In this document: positions 1 to 7,196 of the stretch, piece after piece
Layout: the number at the start of each line of letters is the position of its first letter
Position numbering within the stretch: the stretch's first letter is position 1
Source: Verrucomicrobiia bacterium
GTDB taxonomy: Bacteria; Verrucomicrobiota; Verrucomicrobiia; Verrucomicrobiales; DEV007
DNA: 64,000 nt
Assembly (NCBI GenBank): GCA_030427505.1
Contig: JAUICH010000001.1
Span: 744,001-808,000, forward strand
Direction: 5' to 3'
Notes under the pieces: generated by a model
What the model was told of the DNA's origin: nothing
The model's database searches: none
The model's input: only the letters and a program-made list of their open reading frames with translations
Made by a program: the position numbers and the translations under genes

Positions 1-1
1 G

Positions 2-886
2 TTACCCCAGCACCTCCACTACGAAGCCGGTCTGGCGGTCATCAAGGCGGGCAAACATTTGTTCTGTGAGAAGCCTCTCGCCATTACCTCCGAGCAGGCC
101 ACGGAAATGTTCGAAGCAGCTCAGGCGGCGGGCATCGTCCACTACGTGAACCATAACTATCGACGCTGCCCGGCCGTCATCCTGGCCCGCCAGCTCATAG
201 ACGAAGGCCGCATTGGGGATCTCTACCACTGGCGCGGCGCTTATCAGCAGAGTTGGCTGGTGGATCCCAACGTGCCCATGAGCTGGAAGCTGCGGAAGGA
301 TACCGCTTTCGCCGGTCCCCAGTGGGACCTGAACTCTCACAATGTGGACCTGGCCCACTACCTTGTGGGAGACATCACGTCAGTCTCGTGTTTGACATCA
401 AATTTCATCAAAGAGCGCCCGCTGGCGGATGATCCTTCCAAGAAGGGAACGGTGGAGGTGGAAGACGCGGCGCTGATGATGGTGGAGTTTGAGAATGGCG
501 CCCTGGGTAGTTTTGAAGCCACCCGGTTTGCCACCGGCCGGCGGAATCATCACACCTTTGAAATCTACGGTAGCCGGGGTGCCCTGGCCTGGGACCTGGA
601 AGACATGAACCGCCTGCAATTTCTCTCTCTGGACGATCCCGACCATGCCCGCGGCTTCCGCAACATCATCGCCACGGAGCGGGTTCACCGGTATGCCAAG
701 AACTGGTGGCCACCCGGGCACATCATCGGTTACGAACACACCTTCGTGCACGCCATGGCCGACTTCCTGGAAGCCGTCGCCGGAAACGCCCCCATCAAGC
801 CGGATTTCGAGGACGGGGTAAGAGTCTTGAAGGTGCTCGAGGCCGGGCTCGCTTCGGCTGAGTCCGGGAAGAAAGTCGTGCTGTAA
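2..886 (+). CDS. Gfo/Idh/MocA family oxidoreductase, 5' end outside the window
   Basis: The reading frame is already open at base 2, so the N-terminus lies upstream; about 294 residues are visible. The first visible segment contains AGKHLFCEKPLA, the diagnostic motif of this family, where the EKP lysine/proline segment follows the NAD(P)-binding Rossmann fold. The rest is the alpha/beta substrate-binding domain, ending at TAA. Such enzymes oxidise or reduce sugars, polyols or their derivatives in the cytoplasm and are strongly expanded in PVC bacteria. The WDLNSHNVDLAHYL stretch carries the usual His in the active-site region. It converges with the sulfotransferase, 28 bases between stops. 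The substrate cannot be predicted. Confidence 0.9.
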   Translation, partial: LPQHLHYEAGLAVIKAGKHLFCEKPLAITSEQATEMFEAAQAAGIVHYVNHNYRRCPAVILARQLIDEGRIGDLYHWRGAYQQSWLVDPNVPMSWKLRKDTAFAGPQWDLNSHNVDLAHYLVGDITSVSCLTSNFIKERPLADDPSKKGTVEVEDAALMMVEFENGALGSFEATRFATGRRNHHTFEIYGSRGALAWDLEDMNRLQFLSLDDPDHARGFRNIIATERVHRYAKNWWPPGHIIGYEHTFVHAMADFLEAVAGNAPIKPDFEDGVRVLKVLEAGLASAESGKKVVL

Positions 887-914
887 AGACGCGGGCCGGA
901 ATGGTTTGGTCCGG

Positions 915-1862
915 CTACAAAGGGGTGATGATGGCCATCAAACTTACGGAGTAGAATATCTGCCGGATCCGGCCTGGGGTCAGAATGCCGGATTCGGTGC
1001 CTCCAAAATTGAGGTCGTCCTTCAGCCGTTCGTAGTAGGCGCATTCTCTTTCCAGCAGCTTGAAGAGGTAGTCCCTCAGATAGCCTGGAATGGACTTCAT
1101 GAAGGCGTCTGGCGGGACTCTCATCCGGAAATGAAAATACTCGTTTCCGCTGCGAACGCCGAGGAACTCGTGGACGGCCCGGAGGAGTTCCGCGGGTTTT
1201 CCGGTAATGTGATCGAAAAGGCCCGCGAAGAGATGGCCGGGTTTCAATAAGCGGCTCCAGGTGTCCAGGACCTGCACGTAGTTGGCTTCGTCCAATTGTT
1301 CCCGCGAATGAAAAAACTGGGTGAACTCCGCTGGGGGAACCTCCGCGACTGACCGGCGGGTGCGGTTCAGGAGGTGCGTCACCGCGTCCGACCAAGCCCG
1401 TTCCACGGGATGGCGCAGCATGACGATGCACTTCACATCGGGGTTCAGTAACGTGATTTCGTCAATGATCTCCTCGGGAAGCGAGGCGTAGGTGGCGGAG
1501 GCTTCTCCCCGGCACTTTGGCCGGTAAAAACTCTGGTGCGTGATGAGAGAGTCGCACTGCTTACTCAGCCACTTCAGGCGGCTGTCTTTCATTCTCCAAA
1601 GGTAGTCGTCCAGGGTCTGGCGTGAGGTGGAGTGGCGGCGCTTTGAGCTGGGGGCGACGGAACTGAAAAAATGGCGGTCGCTCATCCGGGGCAGGAAGAT
1701 CTGCGGGTGCCGTTTCAGGTTCTGGTGAAGCCAAGTCGCCCCCGTACGGTGAGGCCCGGCGAGGAAAAAATCAGGGAAACGCTTCAGGGAAAGCCGGGGA
1801 TTCTCCACCGGAATGTAGCGAATATAGGATCTGGCTTCTTTGGTGAGTCTGCGCGGTTTCAT
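915..1862 (-). CDS. sulfotransferase domain protein
   Basis: This 315-residue protein resembles PAPS-dependent sulfotransferases. Near residue 35 the segment AGPHRTGATWLHQNL matches the 5'-phosphosulfate-binding loop (P-x-x-G-x-T/S-W/L). Further in, LRHPVERAWSDAVTH matches the 3'-phosphate-binding R-x-P-x-x-R-x-x-S motif. It would transfer sulfate from PAPS to an acceptor, probably a glycan or lipid, in the cytoplasm. It stands alone on the minus strand; a long gene-free region lies upstream. A sulfatase at 53 kb shows the organism also handles sulfate esters, but the two loci are far apart. Its acceptor is unknown. The first Met is used as start because the fold begins about 25 residues later. 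Confidence 0.85.
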   Translation of the reverse strand: MKPRRLTKEARSYIRYIPVENPRLSLKRFPDFFLAGPHRTGATWLHQNLKRHPQIFLPRMSDRHFFSSVAPSSKRRHSTSRQTLDDYLWRMKDSRLKWLSKQCDSLITHQSFYRPKCRGEASATYASLPEEIIDEITLLNPDVKCIVMLRHPVERAWSDAVTHLLNRTRRSVAEVPPAEFTQFFHSREQLDEANYVQVLDTWSRLLKPGHLFAGLFDHITGKPAELLRAVHEFLGVRSGNEYFHFRMRVPPDAFMKSIPGYLRDYLFKLLERECAYYERLKDDLNFGGTESGILTPGRIRQIFYSVSLMAIITPL

Positions 1863-2159
1863 TCCACATGCGCTGGTGGGGTTGGTTCAGAGCACCCTAA
1901 TTCTCGTGGGGAGAAAATTTTTGAGTCGCAAGAATACGGAAGAAGCCTCCCGCTGCAATGTTTTGGTACTCATGATCTTCAGTAAATTGGAGGTCCCATG
2001 GGATCGAAATAGGAACGCTTGAGCCGCGTAAAAGAGATGAAGGAGGAGTGCGAGAATGAGTCCCCTGGGCAAAAATGGTCGTGGAAACCCGGCTGGGGAA
2101 TGGGGGAAAGCTGTTCGAGCAGGCTGTGGAACATGGCTCCACGGGTTACCGGTGAGAAA

Positions 2160-2266
2160 TGTGAACAACCGGTTAGTAGGGTGGGGCCTGACGTGAATAA
2201 GTAAGGACAATGTGAATAACCGGGGTAAGACCCTTCATTTGCTGTCAACAACCTGTGAATAAGTGT
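2160..2266 (+). repeat. iteron-like cluster of five TGTGAAYAA repeats
   Basis: Same-orientation units start at 2160 (TGTGAACAACCGG), 2192 (CGTGAATAAGTAAG), 2211 (TGTGAATAACCGG), 2243 (TGTCAACAACCTG) and 2254 (TGTGAATAAGTGT). Two sub-types alternate, one continuing with ACC and one with AGT. The complement of TGTGAATAA is TTATTCACA, which fits the DnaA-box consensus TTATNCACA exactly at 2211 and 2254. Spacings are 32, 19, 32 and 11 bases. This could be a cluster of DnaA sites, an iteron array of an integrated element, or binding sites of a local regulator. No dnaA, dnaN or rep gene is nearby, so an origin is not claimed. Confidence 0.5.
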
Positions 2267-2375
2267 CTTGCGGCCGGAGAGAGGGCCTTGCTGTCATTTC
2301 TTGGGCTGCTTTCTGTATGACACAGGGCCAAGTAAGAAGTGCTTGTCGAAGCCGTCTGACGGAATAGAATAAACC

Positions 2376-2599
2376 CAGCATCAGGAGAGGCTCCGCGAAA
2401 GCGGGGTCCGGCAACCTGGCGATGGAGAAGCCAAGGTGCCTTGAAAGTCGAGCGAAGAGAGATTCGCGAGGCCTTCGATGTGCGGAACCGTTCCACCCAA
2501 ACAGGAGCGAGTACCGAACAGTAATTCTCCAGCGGAGCCCCAAGATTTGAAATTGGTAGCCGCCGTTCCCGATGTGGAATGGCGGCCTTTTTGTTTTTG
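2376..2599 (+). ncRNA. unidentified structured RNA ending in an intrinsic terminator
   Basis: Three strong helices follow each other. GGCTCCGC (2389-2396) pairs with GCGGGGTC (2401-2408) around a GAAA tetraloop, 8 pairs. ACCTGGC (2414-2420) pairs with GCCAAGGT (2430-2437) with one bulged A. GCGAA (2452-2456) pairs with TTCGC (2463-2467). An outer helix CATCAGG (2379-2385) can pair with CCT..GATG (2472-2480), closing the domain. About 80 bases later comes a terminator. GGCAACC...GGTGC flanking the second helix resembles the SAM-I riboswitch core, but the kink-turn and pseudoknot segments are absent, so no class is assigned. It may be a free small RNA or a leader controlling the small ORFs downstream. 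The true 5' end is not defined. Confidence 0.5.
2559..2599 (+). terminator. Rho-independent terminator of the structured RNA
   Basis: GCCGCCGTTCC (2559-2569) pairs with GGAATGGCGGC (2576-2586), 11 pairs including one G-T, around a six-base loop. The run CTTTTTGTTTTT follows at once. It lies between the structured RNA and the ATG at 2677. Confidence 0.85.
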
Positions 2600-2676
2600 G
2601 GAGTCTCCGGACGACAAGACCTGATGCGGTAGATGAACCGAAAATCAAAATCAGAACATCCCACTGCATCACGAAA

Positions 2677-3018
2677 ATGAACTATCAGGAACTACTCGAA
2701 ACCACCGCCACAGGACGGCGGGGAGTGACATCGTCCACCACCGCGGCCGGGGAACGACAGACAAGACCGGCGGCGCCAGCGCCCGCTTGGCGATTCACGC
2801 TGTCGGAACCTCCACCGGGTCCGGCCACCAAGCTGGCGGTTCGCGTGGACGAGGACAATCCGAATCACCACCTGTGGAACAATCGCGGTACCTGGTGGTG
2901 CCACTTCACGGTACACCGGCCCGACTACACCGCGGAGCGCGTGCGCGTATCTTTGAAAACGAGGAATCTTGAAACCGCACGGGTACGCCGGGATGAGCTG
3001 CTGGCTTCACTCCACTGA
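2677..3018 (+). CDS. small protein resembling a tyrosine-recombinase N-terminal domain without a catalytic domain
   Basis: The chosen ATG gives 113 residues; an in-frame ATG at 2572 would put the start inside the terminator and is rejected. Residues 1-50 are low complexity and Ser/Thr/Ala-rich. The second half, GTWWCHFTVHRPD followed by VSLKTRNLETARVRRDELLA, has the pattern of the arm-binding or SAM-like N-terminal region of phage-type integrases (aromatic strand, SLxTxDxxxAR helix). No core with the R-H-R-Y catalytic residues follows, so this is not a recombinase by itself. It overlaps the next ORF by 26 bases, which suggests translational coupling. The function is unknown; it could be a DNA-binding remnant or a domesticated cassette protein. 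Confidence 0.6.
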   Translation: MNYQELLETTATGRRGVTSSTTAAGERQTRPAAPAPAWRFTLSEPPPGPATKLAVRVDEDNPNHHLWNNRGTWWCHFTVHRPDYTAERVRVSLKTRNLETARVRRDELLASLH

Positions 3019-3208
3019 CCCACTCGAGAACGGTGGGGCGGAGGACGCCCCACCGCCTGTCTCGACCCGTCACCCAAAGACCGGGGAACCGGTTCTGCTT
3101 AAGTTTGAACTGACCGTGAGCCCGCTACCGGAGAATTTCAGTCACTGGCCGCCCCATATGCGGCGGCGGTATTTGAGGAATGCGCTGGCGCCTGCTTCAG
3201 GGAATTGA
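2993..3208 (+). CDS. small protein of unknown function overlapping the previous gene
   Basis: Starting at the ATG inside the end of the preceding gene, this frame encodes 71 residues. The C-terminal half, HPKTGEPVLLKFEL followed by SPLPENFSHWPPHMRRRYL, looks like a real small domain: amphipathic, with aromatic and basic residues spaced regularly. A perfect 10-bp inverted repeat (3031-3055) lies inside the frame and encodes NGGAEDAPP, which looks more like a hairpin sequence read through than a folded segment. A TTG start at 2971-2969 upstream is possible but weaker. I do not recognise the family. Overlap with the upstream ORF suggests the two are made together. Confidence 0.4.
   Translation: MSCWLHSTDPLENGGAEDAPPPVSTRHPKTGEPVLLKFELTVSPLPENFSHWPPHMRRRYLRNALAPASGN
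3031..3055 (+). repeat. perfect 10-bp hairpin inside the second small ORF
   Basis: CGGTGGGGCG (3031-3040) and CGCCCCACCG (3046-3055) are perfect complements around GAGGA. The hairpin begins 12 bases after the stop of the first small ORF. There is no T-tract, so it is not a standard terminator; it could be a processing or pausing element or an insertion scar. Confidence 0.7.
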
Positions 3209-3256
3209 AGGAGCGCCGTGCAACCGCCACGATTGACCAGCCGTGAGATCATAAGT

Positions 3257-3511
3257 ATGCGAACCACTTTGGTGATCAATGATGAGCTATTGGCTTCTGC
3301 TAAGTGACAGGCCGCGGAAAGGCAGTGCAGCCTGAGCGCAGTGGTTGAAGACGCTCTTCGCCTCGCTCTCAAATCAAATAAGGGAAAGAGCGAAAGCGGG
3401 GTTTCCTTTCAGATGCCAACTTTTCGTGGCCGGGGGCAGATTGTAGTGAGTTCGCCCGCTGACTTTGCGCAATTGGAGGAAAGTGACGCACTGGAGCGTT
3501 GTCAGAAGTGA
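3257..3511 (+). pseudogene. vapB: VapB-type antitoxin with one in-frame stop
   Basis: The frame from ATG reads MRTTLVINDELLASAK, then TGA at 3305-3307, then QAAERQCSLSAVVEDALRLAL and on to a second stop at 3509-3511. The opening is the ribbon-helix-helix DNA-binding domain of VapB-like antitoxins, and the tail is the toxin-binding region. Without the TGA, most simply a mutated CGA, the protein would be 84 residues, a normal length. No frameshift is needed. It overlaps the toxin remnant by GTGA, the typical coupled arrangement. As read, only 16 residues would be made, so it is called a pseudogene. Confidence 0.75.
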
Positions 3512-3942
3512 AGCTCTTCGATGTTAATATCCTGATCTATTCCCATTGTCAGGATCAGGAAGAGCATGGCTTTTGACTTGCCGTAGTAGAGGCGTTGGCC
3601 CGAGGAACTCGGCCCTTTGGGTTTCTTCAGCTGGTTGCAGCCGGATTCGTCGGGATCGTGACCCATCCCAAGTTCCCCAATGGCCCGACGCCCTTGGCTC
3701 AAGCTTTGGCGGCCGTCGATAGCTTTGAAGCCTTGGATCACTTTCAGTGGGTAGGGCCCGGAAAGCATCGCTGGTAATTGACGGCTCGACTGTGCCGGGA
3801 GTGTCAGTGTGTGGGAAAAAAGGTCGCGGATGCCCAGCATGCGGCGATTGCGATAGAGCATGGCTGCGAGTGGTTGACTCGCGATCGCGACTTTGAGGCC
3901 TTTGCCGGGCAGGGATTGAGGCTGCAATTGGTGGAACCGTGA
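3508..3942 (+). pseudogene. vapC: VapC-type PIN-domain toxin with two in-frame stops
   Basis: From GTG the frame gives VKLFDVNILIYSH, with the first catalytic Asp of the PIN RNase fold. A TGA at 3574-3576 and a TAA at 3775-3777 interrupt it. The same frame continues between and after the stops: VTHPKFPNGPTPL in the middle, then DAQHAAIAIEHGCEW and TRDRDFEAF at the end, the conserved acidic C-terminal part of VapC. The reading frame is kept over 145 codons, so inactivation was by point mutation, and recently. The intact protein would have cleaved RNA under control of the partner antitoxin. Neither half of this module can now be fully translated. Confidence 0.78.
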
Positions 3943-3967
3943 CAGAGAAAGAATTGAGCAGTCCAGT

Positions 3968-4016
3968 TTTTACCCGGATAAAATTTGACAAGAGTTTTAC
4001 CTGGGTAAAAATAGGC
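3968..4016 (+). promoter_or_regulatory. promoter with two TTTTACC-type palindromes before the DUF2239 gene
   Basis: TTTTACC-TG-GGTAAAA (3995-4010) is a perfect 7-bp inverted repeat; a near copy, TTTTACCCGGATAAAA, lies at 3968-3983. A consensus -35 TTGACA sits at 3985-3990, with an A-rich -10-like stretch (TAAAAAT) overlapping the second palindrome. A repressor bound there would block RNA polymerase. The start codon follows at 4021, leaving a very short leader. Confidence 0.55.
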
Positions 4017-4020
4017 GATC

Positions 4021-4617
4021 ATGTTTCCTCATCCCATGGCTGCTTCCTCCACTCTCACCGCCTTCCAGGGCGAAACACTCCTGTCTTCCGGCACCGCCAG
4101 CGAGGTCGCGCTGGCCATGGCGTCCCGGATCAGCCAGTATCAGCAGGGAGGCATCCTGGTGTTCGATGACGAATCTGGCCGGGTAGTGGACCTGGACATT
4201 CGGGGCACCCGGGAAGAGATCATGAAACGTTATCGGGATGAACCGGATAGCTCCCGTGCCGATGCCGGAGAGGAGCGTTCGCCCGGGCGTCCCAAGCTGG
4301 GCGTCGTAGGCCGGGAGGTGACGTTGCTGCCCCGCCACTGGGAGTGGCTCGGCGAACAGCGGGGAGGGGCCTCGGCGGCGCTTCGGCGATTGGTCGACGC
4401 CGCTCGCGCGGCCAACGTTGGAGCTGATCGAGTCCGGAAGGCCAAGGAGGCGGCCGACCGCTTCATGGGCGCCGTCCTGGGGGATCGCCCGGGTTATGAG
4501 GAAGCATCGCGAGCACTGTATGCCGGAGACCGGCTGTCGTTCGAAGCTAGAATCCAGGACTGGCCCCGCGACTTGCGGAACTACGTGAAACGCCTGGCCG
4601 AGCCCGCGTTTTCCTGA
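4021..4617 (+). CDS. DUF2239 family protein
   Basis: This 198-residue cytoplasmic protein carries the hallmarks of DUF2239: an N-terminal TAFQGETLLSSGTASEVALA segment, a middle FDDESGRVVDLD strand, and the most conserved block GRPKLGVVGREVTLLPRHWEW near residues 90-108 followed by GGASAALRRLVDAAR. The biochemical role of the family is not established. The start is the ATG right after the palindromic promoter; an internal ATG five codons later is also possible. It converges with the oxidoreductase operon, 22 bases apart. The palindromic promoter suggests tight repression, by whom is not visible. Confidence 0.85.
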   Translation: MFPHPMAASSTLTAFQGETLLSSGTASEVALAMASRISQYQQGGILVFDDESGRVVDLDIRGTREEIMKRYRDEPDSSRADAGEERSPGRPKLGVVGREVTLLPRHWEWLGEQRGGASAALRRLVDAARAANVGADRVRKAKEAADRFMGAVLGDRPGYEEASRALYAGDRLSFEARIQDWPRDLRNYVKRLAEPAFS

Positions 4618-4639
4618 GGATTGGCGGAGGGGCTGGGCG

Positions 4640-5356
4640 TCAGGCGGCTTCGGGGGAGAGTCCCAGATGCGCCAGCGCTTCCGGAGTGGGGCCTACATTT
4701 TCGGCCATTGGCATATTTCCCAGGTAACCGATGTCCCGCATGCCCACCGGCGTGGTGTAGTAGCCACCGGACACCAGGTTGCGCATCAGGTAAAAGAAAC
4801 TGCCGGGGTATTCCTTGGAGTTCTTCTTGGCGGAAACAGCCAGTTCCTGGCAGATGGCCAGCTGAGTCTTAGCATCCAGGGAGACAAAATCTCTTCCGCC
4901 CCGGCGCTGGGCTTCTTCGTCCAGCCAGTCCAGTCCTTTCAGAATGAGGTTCCGGTCTGACGCCTGGTTCCGGTAGGGTGAACTGATCCATTCGTCGACA
5001 AAGTCGTGCACTTTCAGTTCGGACGCGCTGGGGGAGCGGTCGTCCGCGGGCATGATGATGTCTTCCAGCACGATGACGGTCTGGCGCTGGTGCCCGGTAA
5101 AGGTGAGTGGCCAAACGTCGCCAGGGCGGTAGGCTTTCACCATGTCCGGGTCCGGGCCGTAGCCTTTTGCGGCGGGAAGCTTGGCCTTGCCCGGCTTGTC
5201 CTGGGCAAAGGCGGTTCCGGTGCTTCCGAGAAAGGGCATCGCGGCGGACGCGGCGAGAATCCACTCCAGCGCGACGCGGCGGTCGATCCGGGTTGGCGAA
5301 CCGGGTGCCGGGGTGGATGGGGGAGAGGTGCTGCCTTCGGGTGATCCGGTGCTCAT
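4640..5356 (-). CDS. gluconate 2-dehydrogenase subunit 3 family protein
   Basis: The 238-residue product starts with a long Pro/Ser/Thr-rich leader, then RIDRRVALEWILAASAAMPFL, which reads as a twin-arginine-type export signal ending near FAQ. The mature part has the pattern of the small gamma subunit (subunit 3) of membrane-linked FAD dehydrogenases, which is exported with its flavoprotein partner and helps it mature or attach to the electron chain. It lies 28 bases downstream of the GMC oxidoreductase in the same operon, exactly the expected pairing. No cytochrome c subunit is encoded beside it, so electrons must reach a partner made elsewhere. Confidence 0.85.
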   Translation of the reverse strand: MSTGSPEGSTSPPSTPAPGSPTRIDRRVALEWILAASAAMPFLGSTGTAFAQDKPGKAKLPAAKGYGPDPDMVKAYRPGDVWPLTFTGHQRQTVIVLEDIIMPADDRSPSASELKVHDFVDEWISSPYRNQASDRNLILKGLDWLDEEAQRRGGRDFVSLDAKTQLAICQELAVSAKKNSKEYPGSFFYLMRNLVSGGYYTTPVGMRDIGYLGNMPMAENVGPTPEALAHLGLSPEAA

Positions 5357-5384
5357 GATACGAGAGGAGTGAAGAGGTTGGGGC

Positions 5385-7196
5385 TCAGAGGTTGCCGCGT
5401 TTCAGTTCTTCCACCAGGTGATCGCCGGCCCGCCAGGCCAGGGCCATGATGGTGAGGGTGGGGTTCTTGTCGGCGGTGTTGGCAAAGGGCGCACCGTCGG
5501 CCAGGATCAGGTTTGGCACGTCCCAGGTCTGGTTGAAAGAGTTCGTGACTGAGGAGGCCGGGTCCGCGCCCATGATGGCGCCGCCCACTTCGTGAATGAT
5601 GGAGCCGGCGGTCTTGATCTCGTCCTCCGGTTTGCTGAAGTCCGGCGTGCCGCGGAACCGGGCGCCCATGGCATCCAGGATGGCGGCCATCATTTCCTGC
5701 TGGTGAGCCACTTGCTTCAGTTCGTAGTCCGACCATTTCCAGTGGAAGCGCAGGGCGGGAATGCCCCACTGGTCCTTCACCTCCGGGTCCAGGTCGCAGT
5801 AGCAGTCCTCATTGGGCGGCATGAAGCCCTGAGCGCCGATGCCCTGGAGCGAACCGTAGTAGCGGCGGGCGTCTTCCTTCAGTTCGTGACCGAAGGCGAT
5901 GCCCTCCCGGTCAGTCAACCAGTCGAAGCTTTTCCCAACATTAATGTTGGGAATCTTCCGGCCGGTGCTGAACACCAGCTTGTAACCGCCGGGGAAGCCG
6001 AGCTTGTCCTGCTCGTGGCAGAGCCACCAGGGCACGTAGACCTGCTGGCCCACGGTGCCGTCTTCATTGTGGGGCGGCATGTCTTCAAATGCCGGAATCT
6101 GCGCGGAGAAACTGCTGCCCACGGATTCCGTAATGTACTTGCCCACCTTGCCGCTGGAGTTGGCAATGCCGTCGGGGAAGAGGTTGGACTTGGAGTTCAG
6201 CATGAGGCGGACGGTTTCCTGGGAACTGGCCGCTAGAACAACCACCCGGCCGGAAACGTGGTGCTCGCTGCCGTCCACTTTGTCGATATAAGTCACGCCG
6301 CTGGCTTTTCCGTCCTGGTCCACGGTCACCTCCCGCGCCATGGCGTTGGGCAGGATATCCAGGTTCCCCGTGGCCAGGGCGGGATTCAGGTGCACGGAGA
6401 TGGAGTCGTAGGCCGCCTTGATGGAACAGCCGCGGTGACAGTCCGTGGCGAAGAAGCACTTCGCCCGCGTGCGCATGTTGTCCGCCAGGATGCGCTGGGC
6501 TTTCGGGTTGTTCGGGTGCAGCTTTGGGGGAGTGCCGTCCGCGTCCTGGATCTTTGTCAGGATGGCGCGGTGGATCGGCACCACGGGAATGCCCAGCTTC
6601 TTCGCCGCGCGGTCTTTGGCGAAGAGTTCGCCGGCGCGGAACTTCGGCGGCGGCAGGAGGACGCCGGGAGAGGAGTCGGGGGAGTTTTCGATGCCTTCGT
6701 TCGCGCCGAAAATGCCGACCAGCATTTCCACTTTGTCGTAGTAGGGGGCGACATCGTCATAAGAGATGGGCCAGTCAAAGCCGATTCCCTGGTCGCTGTG
6801 GCATTTGAAATCGCGGGGACCATTGCGCAGGGAGACGCGGCCCCAGTGGTTCGTCCGGCCGCCCAGCATGCGCTGGCGCCACCAGGCGAACTGGCGCTGC
6901 TTTTCCTTACTGGCATTGGTGTAGGGCTCCCCCGGAATGTCCCAGCCGGAATTGATGGAGCAGTCGTGAAAGCCGTACTGCTTGTCTGGGGTCTTTTCGC
7001 CACGCAGGGGCGCCATGTCGGGAGTCTGGAACATGGCGGACTCCCGCACTGGATCGAACATGCGGCCCGCCTCCATGACCAGCACCTTGATGCCTTCCAT
7101 GGTCAGGGTGTAGGCCATTTGTCCGCCGCCCGCGCCGGAGCCGACGATCACGACATCATAGGAAGACTGTACCTCTAGAGGAGAGATGACCGGCAT
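5385..7196 (-). CDS. GMC-family FAD-dependent oxidoreductase (sugar or alcohol dehydrogenase large subunit)
   Basis: This 603-residue protein has the FAD-binding motif VVIVGSGAGGGQMAYTLTMEG at residues 15-35 and the GMC C-terminal signature: IIHEVGGAIMG with the catalytic His, then NLILADGAPFANTADKNPTLT with the second active-site Asn. The middle contains the substrate-binding region with RAKCFFATDCHRGCS, whose cysteines are typical of the gluconate/2-keto-gluconate dehydrogenase branch. It probably oxidises a sugar, sugar acid or inositol and passes electrons outward. It is the first gene of a two-gene operon with subunit 3; being without its own signal, it may be co-exported by the Tat signal of that partner. 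Confidence 0.9.
   Translation of the reverse strand: MPVISPLEVQSSYDVVIVGSGAGGGQMAYTLTMEGIKVLVMEAGRMFDPVRESAMFQTPDMAPLRGEKTPDKQYGFHDCSINSGWDIPGEPYTNASKEKQRQFAWWRQRMLGGRTNHWGRVSLRNGPRDFKCHSDQGIGFDWPISYDDVAPYYDKVEMLVGIFGANEGIENSPDSSPGVLLPPPKFRAGELFAKDRAAKKLGIPVVPIHRAILTKIQDADGTPPKLHPNNPKAQRILADNMRTRAKCFFATDCHRGCSIKAAYDSISVHLNPALATGNLDILPNAMAREVTVDQDGKASGVTYIDKVDGSEHHVSGRVVVLAASSQETVRLMLNSKSNLFPDGIANSSGKVGKYITESVGSSFSAQIPAFEDMPPHNEDGTVGQQVYVPWWLCHEQDKLGFPGGYKLVFSTGRKIPNINVGKSFDWLTDREGIAFGHELKEDARRYYGSLQGIGAQGFMPPNEDCYCDLDPEVKDQWGIPALRFHWKWSDYELKQVAHQQEMMAAILDAMGARFRGTPDFSKPEDEIKTAGSIIHEVGGAIMGADPASSVTNSFNQTWDVPNLILADGAPFANTADKNPTLTIMALAWRAGDHLVEELKRGNL

Larger units (their letters stand above)
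1863..2676. other. 814-base gene-free region
   Basis: No ORF here resembles a protein; open frames on both strands are short and of improbable composition. The first 290 bases hold nothing I recognise. From 2160 to 2262 there are five near-repeats of TGTGAAYAA, and from about 2376 to 2599 a set of stable hairpins ends in an intrinsic terminator. Both are listed separately. The coding gene on the right starts at 2677, 77 bases after the terminator T-tract. Confidence 0.7.

Noticed and set aside
906-1250. 114-residue plus-strand ORF
   Set aside because: It is a shadow of the sulfotransferase gene on the other strand.
2160-2270. Chromosomal origin of replication
   Set aside because: DnaA-box-like repeats exist, but there is no AT-rich unwinding region and no dnaA, dnaN or rep gene nearby.
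2376-2480. SAM-I-type riboswitch
   Set aside because: GGCAACC and GGTGC are present at the right distance, but the kink-turn, the GGAGGGA strand and the loop pseudoknot partner are missing, and the gene downstream has no link to methionine.
2572-2676. Earlier start for the first small ORF
   Set aside because: The ATG at 2572 lies in the loop of the intrinsic terminator and adds residues read from its stem and T-tract.
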